A DNA stretch of 50,228 nt from CAUPWF01 sp964367905 (GCA_964367905.1 CAYIZP010000019.1:1-50228), one strand, 5' to 3'. Shown: positions 42,378 to 50,228, counted from the first letter of the stretch. Made by a program: numbers and translations. Notes: generated by a model from the sequence alone, not told the origin.

Positions 42378-42389
42378 TGTGAATTCACA
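42378..42389. promoter_or_regulatory. Palindrome TGTGAATTCACA upstream of the RpiR gene
   Basis: A perfect 12-bp palindrome lies about 55 nt before the RpiR-type start, beside a small hairpin CACTG...CAGTG (42364-42379). It could be an operator for autoregulation. No second copy was found at the transporter promoter. Confidence 0.35.
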
Positions 42390-42443
42390 TGTTAAATCGT
42401 GTGATTAGTAAGGATGTTTGTAGAAAAAATACGGAGGAGTACT

Positions 42444-43319
42444 ATGGGATATTCATTTACACATGAGATAAGGAAAAAATACAATGAGCTACGAAACTCG
42501 GAGAAAAAGGTGGCAGATGTGTTGCTGGCGCCGGAGTTTGATATCATCAATGCGTCGATTGAAGAGTTAGCGCAATTGGCACAGGTGAGTCAGCCAAGTA
42601 TCATTCGGTTTGCCAATGCAGTTGGATGTAAGGGGTTCAAAGAAGTGAAGAACAGGATGACCAAGGAGATTATTCAACACGAGAGCAGGACGGAATTGGC
42701 CAAGGTCGTGACATTCCAGATTTCACCGCAAGACAAGTTGGTGGACATTCCGCTGAAGGTTGTGAACACTCACATTCAACATATGGAAGGGATGCTGAAG
42801 AATCTATCGAGTTATGAACTAATCAAAGCCATTGACCACATTGTGAAGGCTGATAAAATCGTTGTTTTTGCAGTGGAGAATTCGGCATGTGTGGCAGATG
42901 ACCTGACAACAAAATTAACCTATATGGGATTCGATGTGTTGTACCATAAGGATCCATATCTACATAAGGTGTGTGCTAAGAGTATTGGAAAAAATGATGT
43001 CGCAATTGGTATTTCACACACAGGATATTCTAAGATTACAGTAGATTCTCTGGCAATCGCGAAAAGCATGGGTGCAACTACGATTTCAATCGCAAATAGC
43101 CAAAAGACTTTGATTAATAAGTATGCAGATATCATCTTAGCAATAGAAAACGAACAGTTTCTATATGGGCAAGCGATTTTCTCTAGATGTACACAGATTG
43201 CACTAATCGATATGATTTATACGGGAATCTTATTAACAGATTACGAGAAATATTCGGAGAATATAGAAATGAATACAAGAGAGATCGAAGAATTTGGCTA
43301 TGAAGTAGAAAATACGTAG
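42444..43319 (+). CDS. RpiR/MurR-family regulator of the phosphonate locus
   Basis: From the ATG at 42444 the protein has 291 residues. The N-terminal RpiR helix-turn-helix includes SIEELAQLAQVSQPSIIRFANAVGCKGFKEVK. A C-terminal SIS domain (about 120-270) shows IVVFAVENSACVADDLTTKL and IGISHTGYSKITVDSLAIAK. SIS domains bind phosphorylated sugars or similar phosphorus compounds, so a phosphonate or phosphonoacetaldehyde effector is plausible here. GGAGGAG just before 42444 decides the start over the open frame from 42414. It lies 129 nt before the 2-aminoethylphosphonate transporter genes and probably controls them. Confidence 0.88.
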   Translation: MGYSFTHEIRKKYNELRNSEKKVADVLLAPEFDIINASIEELAQLAQVSQPSIIRFANAVGCKGFKEVKNRMTKEIIQHESRTELAKVVTFQISPQDKLVDIPLKVVNTHIQHMEGMLKNLSSYELIKAIDHIVKADKIVVFAVENSACVADDLTTKLTYMGFDVLYHKDPYLHKVCAKSIGKNDVAIGISHTGYSKITVDSLAIAKSMGATTISIANSQKTLINKYADIILAIENEQFLYGQAIFSRCTQIALIDMIYTGILLTDYEKYSENIEMNTREIEEFGYEVENT

Positions 43320-43396
43320 AAAAACTACAAGAAAAAATCAGGGAAGAGTAAAAAATCTTATCTAAACTTTAAACAAACGTCACAACGGATTTAACA

Positions 43397-43411
43397 TTCG
43401 TATCATACAAT
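43397..43411. promoter_or_regulatory. Imperfect palindrome before the phosphonate transporter genes
   Basis: ATTCGTATCATACAAT is an imperfect palindrome centred on GTAT-C-ATAC, and its right half TACAAT (43406-43411) could also be a -10 box. No convincing -35 box lies 16-18 nt upstream. A repressor site overlapping the promoter would fit, but this is tentative. Confidence 0.3.
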
Positions 43412-43448
43412 CAATGCAACGGAAAACAGTTGAGAAATGGAGGGCATT

Positions 43449-44210
43449 ATGCTTAAGCTCAGTAATATAAAGAAAAAATATGGAAAAGATGTAATTTTGG
43501 AGGATATTAACCTATCAATAGAGGATGGAGAGATTGTTTCTATCTTAGGTTCTTCGGGAAGTGGAAAGACAACCTTACTTAATATTATTTTAGGAATCAC
43601 AGACATTAATGAAGGAACAATCGAATTTGCAGGGCAAGATATCACAAATGCAGATATGGAAGAGAGAGGGTTCAATATTGTGTTCCAAGATTATGCACTT
43701 TTCCCAAACTTAAATGCGTATGAGAATATCGTATATGGATTGAAGAACAAGCCAGACATCTCTACAAAAGAAGAAGTAAAGGATTTAATCGAGCTACTAG
43801 GGCTTAAACCACATCTAGAAAAGAAGATAGATCATCTATCAGGGGGGCAAAAACAAAGGGTTGCTTTAGCCAGGACACTAGTGATGAAGCCGAAGATCTT
43901 ATTATTAGATGAGCCACTTTCTGCACTCGATGGTGTTATCAAAGAGTCCATTAAAGATAAGATTAAGCAGATTGCGAAAGAATTCAAGCTTACGACAATC
44001 ATCGTTACACATGACCCAGAGGAAGCTCTTAGCTTATCAGATAAGGTGATGATCTTAAATCATGGGAAAGTTTCAAGATTTGGTACACCGAGGGAAATTA
44101 TCGAAGAACCAAAAGATCAATTTGTGATAGATTTTATACTACAACAGTTAGAAATAAAGAGAAACAATATATTAGCATTATTTAATCAGAATCAAGTGAT
44201 GCGAGGATAG
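43449..44210 (+). CDS. 2-aminoethylphosphonate-type ABC transporter, ATPase
   Basis: This 253-residue ABC ATPase of the spermidine/iron/phosphonate group has Walker A GSSGSGKTT, Q-loop VFQDYALFPNLNAYENI, signature LSGGQKQRVALARTL, Walker B ILLLDEPLSALD and the switch His in IVTHDPEEAL. It powers the permease and binding protein that follow. It corresponds to the PhnT2-type subunit of putative 2-aminoethylphosphonate importers, assigned by its neighbours phnW and phnX. The ATG at 43449 is preferred over 43437 because GGAGGG at 43439-43444 lies between them. Confidence 0.9.
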   Translation: MLKLSNIKKKYGKDVILEDINLSIEDGEIVSILGSSGSGKTTLLNIILGITDINEGTIEFAGQDITNADMEERGFNIVFQDYALFPNLNAYENIVYGLKNKPDISTKEEVKDLIELLGLKPHLEKKIDHLSGGQKQRVALARTLVMKPKILLLDEPLSALDGVIKESIKDKIKQIAKEFKLTTIIVTHDPEEALSLSDKVMILNHGKVSRFGTPREIIEEPKDQFVIDFILQQLEIKRNNILALFNQNQVMRG

Positions 44211-44225
44211 TGAGAGGGATGCATT

Positions 44226-45848
44226 GTGAGTGGACAGAAAAATATTAAAGTTATATTTATAGCGATTACGACATTGTTTGCAGCATTCTTACTAGTTCCG
44301 ATGATTATGATATTTGGAACATCATTTGGAATTGATGGAGGATTTTCTCTACAACATTATGCGAGCTTGTTTGAGGGTGGAAAGATTATAGAAGCTTTTG
44401 TAAACAGTGTTTCTATATCTTCCTTGAGTGGGGTGATAGCGACTATCATTGCTTTTTTAATGGCATATGCCATTAATTACACAAATTTGTGGAGAAAGTA
44501 TAAATACATGGTAGGGGGAATTACAATACTTCCTATGTTATTGCCTACTATTACATATGGATTTGCGATTATCTATTCGTTCGGAAAACAGGGGCTTCTA
44601 ACCATGCTGTTTGGAGAGCAGTATTTTGAGATATATGGAGTGACGGGATTGGTTCTAGGATATGTCATCTACACATTACCTGTTTCGTTCTTGTTAATTA
44701 ATAATACGATGGGATACGTGGATAAGAAATTTATGATCGTATCAAGGGCTATGGGGGATCGTCCGTTCAAGAGTTTTATGTCTACGGTTATTCGTCCTCT
44801 ATGGGGAACATTGGCAGCAGCGTTTATTCAATCTTTTGCACTGTGTTTCACGGATTATGGCATTCCGGCGTCTCTTAGTGGGAATTTGAACTTAGTTTCG
44901 ACATTCTTATATCAAGAGATGCTGGGAAGCCTTCCGGATCTAGGTGCGGGTTCTGCAATTGCGATTTTGATGTTAATTCCATCTGTGGTAAGCATTGCAT
45001 TACTGACATATTTGAATAAATTTAATATTAGATATACGAAAATATCGCTCATTGAGGTGAAGAAAAATAAGATAAGGGACGGAATTTTTGCAGGATTTTC
45101 AGTAGTAGTCATGATATCAATTCTCATGATATTTGCGGTGATCTTAATCGTTCCATTTGTAGAGCAGTGGCCGTATAAGCCAACATTTACATTAGAGCAT
45201 GTTCTTTCGGTTTTCCAAGACTCTGCAATTATCGGAACTTATGGAAATTCTCTCTTGGTAGCATTTGCAACGGCGTTCTTTGGAACACTTATCGTATATG
45301 CTGCAGCATTGATCGCGGCACGTGGATATAAGGTGAAGTTCTCAGAGAAAGTCTTAGATGGAATTGCATTAGTGAGCAATACCATTCCAGGAATGGTTAT
45401 TGGGGTGGCTTTTTTGCTAACATTTACAGGGACACCATTACAGAATACCATTGGGATTATTGTAATCTCCAATATTGTGCATTTCTTCTCTTCGCCATAC
45501 CTCATCATGAAGAGTGGATTAGAGAAATTGAATGCATCGTGGGAGACAACAGCAAAACTCATGGGAGACACCTGGTTGAAGACCGTGATTCGTGTGATTA
45601 CACCGAATGCAATCGCTTCATTATTAGAAGTGTTTAAATATTATTTCGTAAACGCAATGGTGACAATTAGTGCAGTTATTTTCATTGCTGGAGCTAGGAC
45701 CATGGTTGTTACAGCTAAAATCAAGGAATTACAACATTTCTCTAACTATAACGAGATATTTGTATTATCGATATTGATTTTAGTTACAAACTTAGTAATA
45801 AAGGGCGTAGTTCAGCTCTTTATAGATAAATACAATAAAAAAATATAA
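44226..45848 (+). CDS. 2-aminoethylphosphonate-type ABC permease, two-domain fusion
   Basis: The 540-residue permease contains two consecutive permease domains of about 260 residues each, with about 12 predicted helices. Two ATPase-contact loops are visible: SRAMGDRPFKSFMSTVIRPL in the first half and AKLMGDTWLKTVIRVITPNA in the second. A single fused protein therefore replaces the usual pair. This is the layout of PhnU2-type permeases found beside phnW/phnX. The start is GTG at 44226 with GAGAGGG upstream; no better ATG is in frame. It lies between the ATPase and binding-protein genes. Confidence 0.9.
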   Translation: MSGQKNIKVIFIAITTLFAAFLLVPMIMIFGTSFGIDGGFSLQHYASLFEGGKIIEAFVNSVSISSLSGVIATIIAFLMAYAINYTNLWRKYKYMVGGITILPMLLPTITYGFAIIYSFGKQGLLTMLFGEQYFEIYGVTGLVLGYVIYTLPVSFLLINNTMGYVDKKFMIVSRAMGDRPFKSFMSTVIRPLWGTLAAAFIQSFALCFTDYGIPASLSGNLNLVSTFLYQEMLGSLPDLGAGSAIAILMLIPSVVSIALLTYLNKFNIRYTKISLIEVKKNKIRDGIFAGFSVVVMISILMIFAVILIVPFVEQWPYKPTFTLEHVLSVFQDSAIIGTYGNSLLVAFATAFFGTLIVYAAALIAARGYKVKFSEKVLDGIALVSNTIPGMVIGVAFLLTFTGTPLQNTIGIIVISNIVHFFSSPYLIMKSGLEKLNASWETTAKLMGDTWLKTVIRVITPNAIASLLEVFKYYFVNAMVTISAVIFIAGARTMVVTAKIKELQHFSNYNEIFVLSILILVTNLVIKGVVQLFIDKYNKKI

Positions 45849-45865
45849 TTCTCAAGGAGACAATA

Positions 45866-46864
45866 ATGATGAAGGTAATGAAAGTGGTTAAGAAAGTGGT
45901 TGGTGTAGTGGCAGTAGGCGCAATCTGTGCATCTCTATTTGTTGGGTGTGGATCAAGCTCGGGAGAGGAGCAAGTAATTATTTATTCGAATGCAGATGAT
46001 GAAGCGGTGGAGTCCATGAAAGCAACTTTAGATGCGAATGGTTATGAGGGAAAATACTTATTCCAAAGTTTTGGAACATCGGAACTTGGTGGGAAACTTC
46101 TGGCAGAAGGAACAGATATTGAAGCAGATATGATAACAATGAGTTCTTACTATATTGATAGTGCGCAAACAGAACACAATATGTTTCTAGATGTGGCATT
46201 CGAGGCGAGCACAATGGAGGAATATCCTTCGTACTATACTCCGTTTATTGGAAATCAAGGTGCGCTCATCGTGAATACAGAGGAGCTGGAGGCGAATGGT
46301 ATTGCAGCACCAACAGCAATCAAAGATTTAGCAAATCCAGAGTATGCAGGATTGATTTCGGTTGTAGATATTACAGGGTCATCGACAGCATGGCTTATGG
46401 TACAGGCATTAGTGAATGAATATGGAGAAGAGGAAGCACAGACAATTCTATCTGGAATTTACGCAAATGCGGGAGCGCACCTAGAATCTTCTGGTTCTGG
46501 ACCAATTAAGAAAGTTAGAGCTGGGGAAGTTGCAATTGGATTTGGACTTCGTCACCAAGCAGTAGCGGATAAGGCAGATGGTCTGCCAATTGATTATGTG
46601 GATCCAACAGAAGGAAACTTCACATTAACAGAGAGTATTGCAGCAATCGATAAAGGTGAGAACACAAATCCACTTGCAATGGAGATGATGGAATGCATTA
46701 TCACAGAAGGAAGAGAAAGTTTGATGGAGAGTTATCCAGTTCCACTATACGAGGGAGAGGTTGCAGATGAAACAGCATTATCTCAAAACTCTAAAGTGTT
46801 TGGAGAGCCATTAAGTGTGGAATTATTAAAAGAACATGAAGCAATATCGGAAGGTGCAAAATAA
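45866..46864 (+). CDS. 2-aminoethylphosphonate-type ABC solute-binding lipoprotein
   Basis: This 332-residue lipoprotein has lipobox FVGC (Cys28) and a two-lobe binder of the iron/phosphonate (family-6-like) type. VIIYSNADDEAVESMKATL opens the mature domain, and GIAAPTAIKDLANPEYAGLI and IKKVRAGEVAIGFGLRHQAVADKADG are characteristic later segments. It resembles PhnS2-type binding proteins. AAGGAGA is the ribosome binding site. phnW starts one base after its stop, linking capture to catabolism. Iron binding is the main alternative for this fold but does not fit the neighbours. Confidence 0.88.
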   Translation: MMKVMKVVKKVVGVVAVGAICASLFVGCGSSSGEEQVIIYSNADDEAVESMKATLDANGYEGKYLFQSFGTSELGGKLLAEGTDIEADMITMSSYYIDSAQTEHNMFLDVAFEASTMEEYPSYYTPFIGNQGALIVNTEELEANGIAAPTAIKDLANPEYAGLISVVDITGSSTAWLMVQALVNEYGEEEAQTILSGIYANAGAHLESSGSGPIKKVRAGEVAIGFGLRHQAVADKADGLPIDYVDPTEGNFTLTESIAAIDKGENTNPLAMEMMECIITEGRESLMESYPVPLYEGEVADETALSQNSKVFGEPLSVELLKEHEAISEGAK

Positions 46865-46865
46865 G

Positions 46866-47554
46866 ATGATAAAATATAAATTACTAACACCAGGACCACT
46901 TACGACAAGTGAGTCAGTGAAGAGAGAGATGATGGTAGACCATTGTACATGGGACGATGATTACAAGGTAATCACACAGAATATTAGAAGAGAGTTATTG
47001 AAGATTGCCCATGTATCAGAAGAGGAGTATACAGCGGTATTGATGCAAGGAAGTGGAAGCTTCGGTGTGGAATCAGTGATTACAAGTTCTGTGGGAAAAG
47101 ATGAGAAGATATTATTCTTATCCAATGGAGCCTATGGGGAGAGAATGGCACAGATTGCAGCTCATGCGGGTGTGAATTATGTATTAAAAGAATCTCATTA
47201 TGATGAGCAACCAGAAGCAGAGGAGGTTGCAGCAATTCTAGATGCGGATTCCAAGATTACCCATGTTGCAATGGTACACTGTGAGACAACTTCTGGAATT
47301 TTGAATGATATAGAGGCAATCGGTAAAGTGGTAAAAGAAAGAAACCTCACATATATCGTAGATGCGATGTCAAGTTTTGGTGGAGTGGATATCGATGTCA
47401 AGGCACTTGATATTGACTTTATTATTAGTTCTGCAAATAAATGTATCCAAGGTGTACCAGGATTTTCATTTATTGTGTGCAAGAAATCCGAACTAAAAAA
47501 ATGTGAGGGCAAGGCAAGAAGTCTATCTCTAGATCTATACGATCAGTGGAAGGG
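46866..47554 (+). CDS. phnW: 2-aminoethylphosphonate-pyruvate transaminase, 3' end lost in gap
   Basis: PhnW transfers the amino group of 2-aminoethylphosphonate to pyruvate, giving phosphonoacetaldehyde and alanine. The 230 visible residues begin YKLLTPGPLTTS and contain MQGSGSFGVESVI, the Asp of YIVDAMSSFGG and the cofactor lysine Lys192 in SSANKCIQGVPGFSF. These are all PhnW hallmarks. The remaining 130-140 residues of a normal PhnW are missing because 100 N follow. The sequence after the gap encodes nothing resembling PhnW. The ATG at 46866 is chosen over an upstream in-frame ATG inside the binding-protein gene. Intactness cannot be judged. Confidence 0.93.
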
Positions 47555-47654
47555 NNNNNNNNNNNNNNNNNNNNNNNNNNNNNNNNNNNNNNNNNNNNNN
47601 NNNNNNNNNNNNNNNNNNNNNNNNNNNNNNNNNNNNNNNNNNNNNNNNNNNNNN
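47555..47654. other. Assembly gap of 100 N
   Basis: Exactly 100 undetermined bases stand inside phnW. This is a conventional filler length, so the real distance is unknown. The missing end of phnW needs about 400 nt, so the true gap is probably longer. The bases after it contain a unit of the 30-bp repeat family, a plausible cause of the break. Confidence 0.97.
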
Positions 47655-47703
47655 TGTGTAATATATTTGCAGAATACTTCGCATGATACAAGGTACAAAA
47701 AGT

Positions 47704-47726
47704 GCGTAGCAATCCGTAGATACCAT
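47704..47726. repeat. Dispersed copy of the 30-bp repeat unit
   Basis: GCGTAGCAATCCGTAGATACC plus the next two bases match 5410-5432 at 22 of 23 positions. It lies between the assembly gap and phnX. More tandem units may be hidden in the gap. Confidence 0.75.
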
Positions 47727-47771
47727 GGATATAAGGGCATAACATTAACAAATAGAAAGAGGTAATTTAAA

Positions 47772-48557
47772 ATGGGAAAGATAGAAGCAGTTATTTTTGA
47801 TTGGGCGGGGACAACCGTAGATTTTGGGTCATGTGCACCAGTGGTTGCATTTATAGAAGCGTTCAAGAAATTTGGTGTAGAGCCAACCTTAGAAGAGGTT
47901 AGAAAGCCGATGGGAATCTTGAAGTGGAATCATATTGATACCATGATGAAGATGCCAAGGATTGCAGCAGAATGGGAAAAAGCACATGGAAGAGCAGCAA
48001 CCAAAGAAGACGTAGACATGGTTTATGAAGCGAGCGAAGAAAGTATTATGGAAATCCTACATAATTTTGCAGAGCCGAAACCATTTGTACTAGACACAAT
48101 CGCTAGTTTACGTGCACGTGGAATCAAGATTGGAGCGACAACTGGATTTAACAATCGAATGATGAGTATAGTAGTGCCAAAAGCGAAGGAAAACGGATAT
48201 GCTCCAGATTATTGGTGTACACCGAATGCGGTAAACGATATTGGAAGACCTTATCCTTACATGATACATAAGAATTTTGCAGAACTAGGTCTACAGTGTG
48301 CGGCGAATGTAATCAAAGTAGGGGATACGATTGCAGATATTAAAGAAGGGAATAATGCAGGATTAGTATCGGTAGGTATCGTAGAAGGAAGTTCAACGAT
48401 GGGATTGACAGAAGATGAGTTCAATACATTGGATGTAAGCGAAAAAGCAAGATTAAGCGAAGAAGTAAAACAAAAATATATAGAAGCAGGTGCAGATTAT
48501 GTGATTATGAACATGGCTGGACTAATTGATGTAATTGACGAGCTAGAGAGCAAGTAA
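47772..48557 (+). CDS. phnX: Phosphonoacetaldehyde hydrolase
   Basis: PhnX cleaves phosphonoacetaldehyde to acetaldehyde and phosphate in the cytoplasm. The 261-residue HAD-family enzyme has the nucleophile Asp10 in VIFDWAGTTVDFG, the Schiff-base lysine Lys51 in MGILKWNHIDTM, the TTGFNNRMM segment, and VGDTIADIKEGNNAG with the metal-binding acids. Asn53 stands where relatives usually have Asp (KxDHI), a mild change. With PhnW it completes 2-aminoethylphosphonate breakdown. A terminator follows it. AGAGGT near 47758 is its ribosome binding site. Confidence 0.95.
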   Translation: MGKIEAVIFDWAGTTVDFGSCAPVVAFIEAFKKFGVEPTLEEVRKPMGILKWNHIDTMMKMPRIAAEWEKAHGRAATKEDVDMVYEASEESIMEILHNFAEPKPFVLDTIASLRARGIKIGATTGFNNRMMSIVVPKAKENGYAPDYWCTPNAVNDIGRPYPYMIHKNFAELGLQCAANVIKVGDTIADIKEGNNAGLVSVGIVEGSSTMGLTEDEFNTLDVSEKARLSEEVKQKYIEAGADYVIMNMAGLIDVIDELESK

Positions 48558-48601
48558 GCGCATAAATAATCTGGTGCAATTACAAAGGTATTTGAGAGAT
48601 G

Positions 48602-48643
48602 ACCACTGTGCAAAGGATAGGATATTTGTGCGGTGGTTATTCT
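48602..48643 (+). terminator. Intrinsic terminator after phnX
   Basis: ACCACTGTGCAAA (48602-48614) pairs with TTTGTGCGGTGGT (48625-48637) over 13 positions including three G-T pairs, with a 10-nt loop and the tail TATTCTTA. It separates the phnX unit from the PLP-enzyme genes. Confidence 0.65.
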
Positions 48644-48646
48644 TAC

Positions 48647-48658
48647 GTAATAGGAAAC
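48647..48658. repeat. GTAATAGGAAAC spacer tag, second copy
   Basis: Twelve bases identical to 21935-21946, again immediately behind a terminator. Here the right arm of the hairpin is replaced by AGCGTATTTAG. I see no clear promoter in the remaining 45 nt before the next gene. Confidence 0.5.
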
Positions 48659-48702
48659 AGCGTATTTAGTTTTAGAAAGCGATAGGTATATGGAGGTTCG
48701 TT

Positions 48703-50040
48703 ATGCGAGTGAATGAACAAGGAGATGTGAATACTTCGATAAGAAGGCAGGATTATATAGATAATCATATAGTTGGTGAAGCGAAGAAAATATATGAAAG
48801 AGATGAGAAAGTGTTCTTGCATCAGAGTTTAAGCACTCCTGTTTTACAAGTACTAGATTATTGTGATGGTGCATATTTGTATGATTGTAATGGGAAGCGA
48901 TATTTAGATATGCATGGGAATGGGGTGCATAATACAGGGTTTAATAATGATGCAGTTGTGGATGCAGTTATTGGGGCACTGAAAGCAAAGAAAACGTTTA
49001 TTCCAAGAAGGTACACGAATGAAGCAGCTGTTTCGCTTGCTGAAATGCTTGTTGCACATGCACCACAAGGATTAGAGCGAGTGTTGTTTGCACCAGGAGG
49101 AAGCGAAGCGATTGAGATGGCGATCAATTTAGCAAAGCATATCACAGGAAATTATAAGACGATTTCCTTCTGGGATTCCTTCCATGGAGCAGGAATTCAA
49201 GCATCTAGCGTGGGGGGAGAATTACTATTTAATAAAGGTCAGGGGCCTATGGTTCCGGGAGCGTTTCATGTAGATTTTCCGAATTATCACAACAATCCGT
49301 GGGGGTTTAAAGAAGAGAAACAAGTAGATGACGAAATACTGAGGCAGATGCGACAGATATTTGAAAAAGAAGGTGAAGTAGCCTGCGTGATAGGAGAACC
49401 AATCAGTGCCACTCCAATTGTACCAACGAAGTATTTTTGGGAACAAGTAAGGGCACTATGCGATGAATTTGGTGCACTTTTGATTTTTGATGAAGTAATA
49501 GAAGGATTTGGCCGAACGGGCACTTTTTTTGCAAGTGAACAGTATGTGTGCCCCGATGTACTTGTAATGGGAAAATCGCTAGGCGGTGGATTACTACCGT
49601 TTGCAGGGATATTAACAAAGGAAAAATACAACGTTCTTCAAGAATTCTCAATTGGGCATTATACTCATGAGAAGAATGCTTTGTGTGCAGCTGCGGGAAT
49701 TGCACAGGTAAAATATATCGATGAACATGGACTAGTGCAGCATGCTTGTGAGATAGGAGCGTATTTTCTGGAGCAATTAAAATCGCTATGCAATAAGCAT
49801 GAATGTTATGGATATGCAGAGGGCAGAGGCTTGCACTTAGGATTGTGTGTTGTAACAGACAAGGAAACAATGAAGAAGGATACAGAGTTAGCAGAAGAAT
49901 TCATGTATAAAAGTATGGAAAAGGGTTTGGCTTTCAAACTGATAGAAGGAAGTATGATTACGCTTCGACCAGCTTTGATTGTGGATAAGGAAGATATTGA
50001 TTATACAATTAACATATTAGATGAGGTGGCAAGAAGATGA
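48703..50040 (+). CDS. Class-III PLP enzyme, probable PbfA ammonia-lyase (copy 1)
   Basis: The 445-residue enzyme has the aminotransferase class-III fold. GNGVHNTGF, IPRRYTNEAA, APGGSEAIEMAINLAKH, FWDSFHGAGIQASSVGGE, the cofactor-binding Asp263 in LLIFDEVIEGFGRTG and the Schiff-base Lys291 in VMGKSLGGGLLPF are all visible. The opening EQGDVNTSIRRQDY and the FLHQSLSTPVL segment match PbfA, which removes ammonia from (R)-1-hydroxy-2-aminoethylphosphonate and yields phosphonoacetaldehyde for PhnX. Position after phnX supports this. A plain transaminase is the alternative. ATGGAGG precedes the start, and the stop overlaps the next start as ATGA. Confidence 0.8.
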   Translation: MRVNEQGDVNTSIRRQDYIDNHIVGEAKKIYERDEKVFLHQSLSTPVLQVLDYCDGAYLYDCNGKRYLDMHGNGVHNTGFNNDAVVDAVIGALKAKKTFIPRRYTNEAAVSLAEMLVAHAPQGLERVLFAPGGSEAIEMAINLAKHITGNYKTISFWDSFHGAGIQASSVGGELLFNKGQGPMVPGAFHVDFPNYHNNPWGFKEEKQVDDEILRQMRQIFEKEGEVACVIGEPISATPIVPTKYFWEQVRALCDEFGALLIFDEVIEGFGRTGTFFASEQYVCPDVLVMGKSLGGGLLPFAGILTKEKYNVLQEFSIGHYTHEKNALCAAAGIAQVKYIDEHGLVQHACEIGAYFLEQLKSLCNKHECYGYAEGRGLHLGLCVVTDKETMKKDTELAEEFMYKSMEKGLAFKLIEGSMITLRPALIVDKEDIDYTINILDEVARR

Positions 50041-50228
50041 GAAAAGTATCGAATAAAACAGAAGGGGATGTAAACTCTTCAAAAAGCAGAGAACAATGGC
50101 AGAATAAGATGTTGGGTGGAGACACGATGAAGGCATTAGAGGAAGATAGCAAATATTTTATCCATCAAGCACTTTCTACTCCTTGCCTTGACATGGCAGA
50201 AAGTGTAGAGGGGATTTATATCATCAAT
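50037..50228 (+). CDS. Second PbfA-like class-III PLP enzyme, cut by window end
   Basis: Only 64 codons are present. TEGDVNSSKSREQWQ and YFIHQALSTPCLDMAESVEG align with residues 5-58 of the preceding enzyme and fit the PbfA N terminus even more closely (the STPCLD form). The ATGA overlap with copy 1 shows translational coupling. Copy 2 is clearly a diverged paralog rather than an assembly duplicate, since the two N termini share the pattern but differ at many residues. Confidence 0.75.
   Translation, partial: MRKVSNKTEGDVNSSKSREQWQNKMLGGDTMKALEEDSKYFIHQALSTPCLDMAESVEGIYIIN

Noticed and set aside
43320..43448. Sigma-54 promoter before the phosphonate transporter genes
   Set aside because: No TGGCAC-N5-TTGCA-type -24/-12 pair is visible.
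47655..47765. C-terminal part of phnW after the gap
   Set aside because: The frame reads CVIYLQNTSHDTRY and similar, with no PhnW features. The stretch is repeat-containing spacer.
49403..49870. Reverse-strand open frame of 155 codons inside the PbfA-like gene
   Set aside because: The forward strand encodes conserved PLP-enzyme motifs across the same stretch. The reverse reading is rich in His, Leu and Ile with no recognisable motif.

Overview
The window looks like a piece of a low-GC, Gram-positive, anaerobic fermenter of the class Clostridia, most probably the Lachnospirales. This rests on strong AGGAGG-type ribosome binding sites, sigma-A promoters, lipobox-type solute-binding proteins, split transketolase, the dnaX-ybaB-recR order, YesM/YesN-type signalling, and a LysM/DUF5711/CvpA trio of the kind seen in that order. 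I cannot name the genus. A run of exactly 100 N at 47555-47654 shows that this is a draft scaffold.

Layout. (1) 1-5174: tRNA-Phe and tRNA-Gly, a phosphofructokinase, dnaX, ybaB, recR and an orphan LacI regulator. (2) 5175-8314: a repeat-rich spacer, then transaldolase and a two-subunit transketolase (non-oxidative pentose phosphate branch), a REP-like palindrome and the remnant of an AAA-ATPase-like gene. (3) 8332-18536: a candidate sulfated-glycan utilisation locus with a YesN/YesM two-component system, an oligosaccharide ABC importer without ATPase, an unrecognised 641-residue probable glycosidase and a Cys-type sulfatase. (4) 18643-21879: an envelope-type trio of a degenerate JAMM/MPN-LysM protein, a DUF5711 protein and a CvpA-like protein. 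(5) 22098-33108: a maltodextrin regulon of malQ, a LacI regulator, an AraC regulator, glycogen phosphorylase, a GH13 alpha-glucosidase and a MalEFG importer. Palindromic LacI-type operators sit just downstream of the malQ and malE promoters. (6) 33124-42310: a PocR-type AraC regulator divergent from a six-gene operon of glycerol dehydrogenase, fused dihydroxyacetone kinase, MFS transporter, MDR oxidoreductase, unknown membrane protein and BCCT transporter. The substrate is probably a diol or triol-containing compound. (7) 42444-50228: a 2-aminoethylphosphonate locus with an RpiR regulator, an ABC importer with a fused permease, phnW (cut by the gap), phnX and two tandem class-III PLP enzymes resembling PbfA, the (R)-1-hydroxy-2-aminoethylphosphonate ammonia-lyase. 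The second PbfA-like gene runs off the window.

Together the genes describe a scavenger with separately regulated modules for sulfated glycans, alpha-glucans, small polyols and phosphonates, all feeding glycolysis and the pentose phosphate pathway. The least explained parts are the 641-residue enzyme of the sulfatase locus, the 272-residue membrane protein and divergent BCCT transporter of the diol locus, the MPN-LysM protein, and the tandem PbfA-like genes. Several dispersed repeat families (a 30-bp tandem unit, a GGGGACGG palindrome, a structured element of about 85 nt and a GTAATAGGAAAC tag behind terminators) lie in the spacers.
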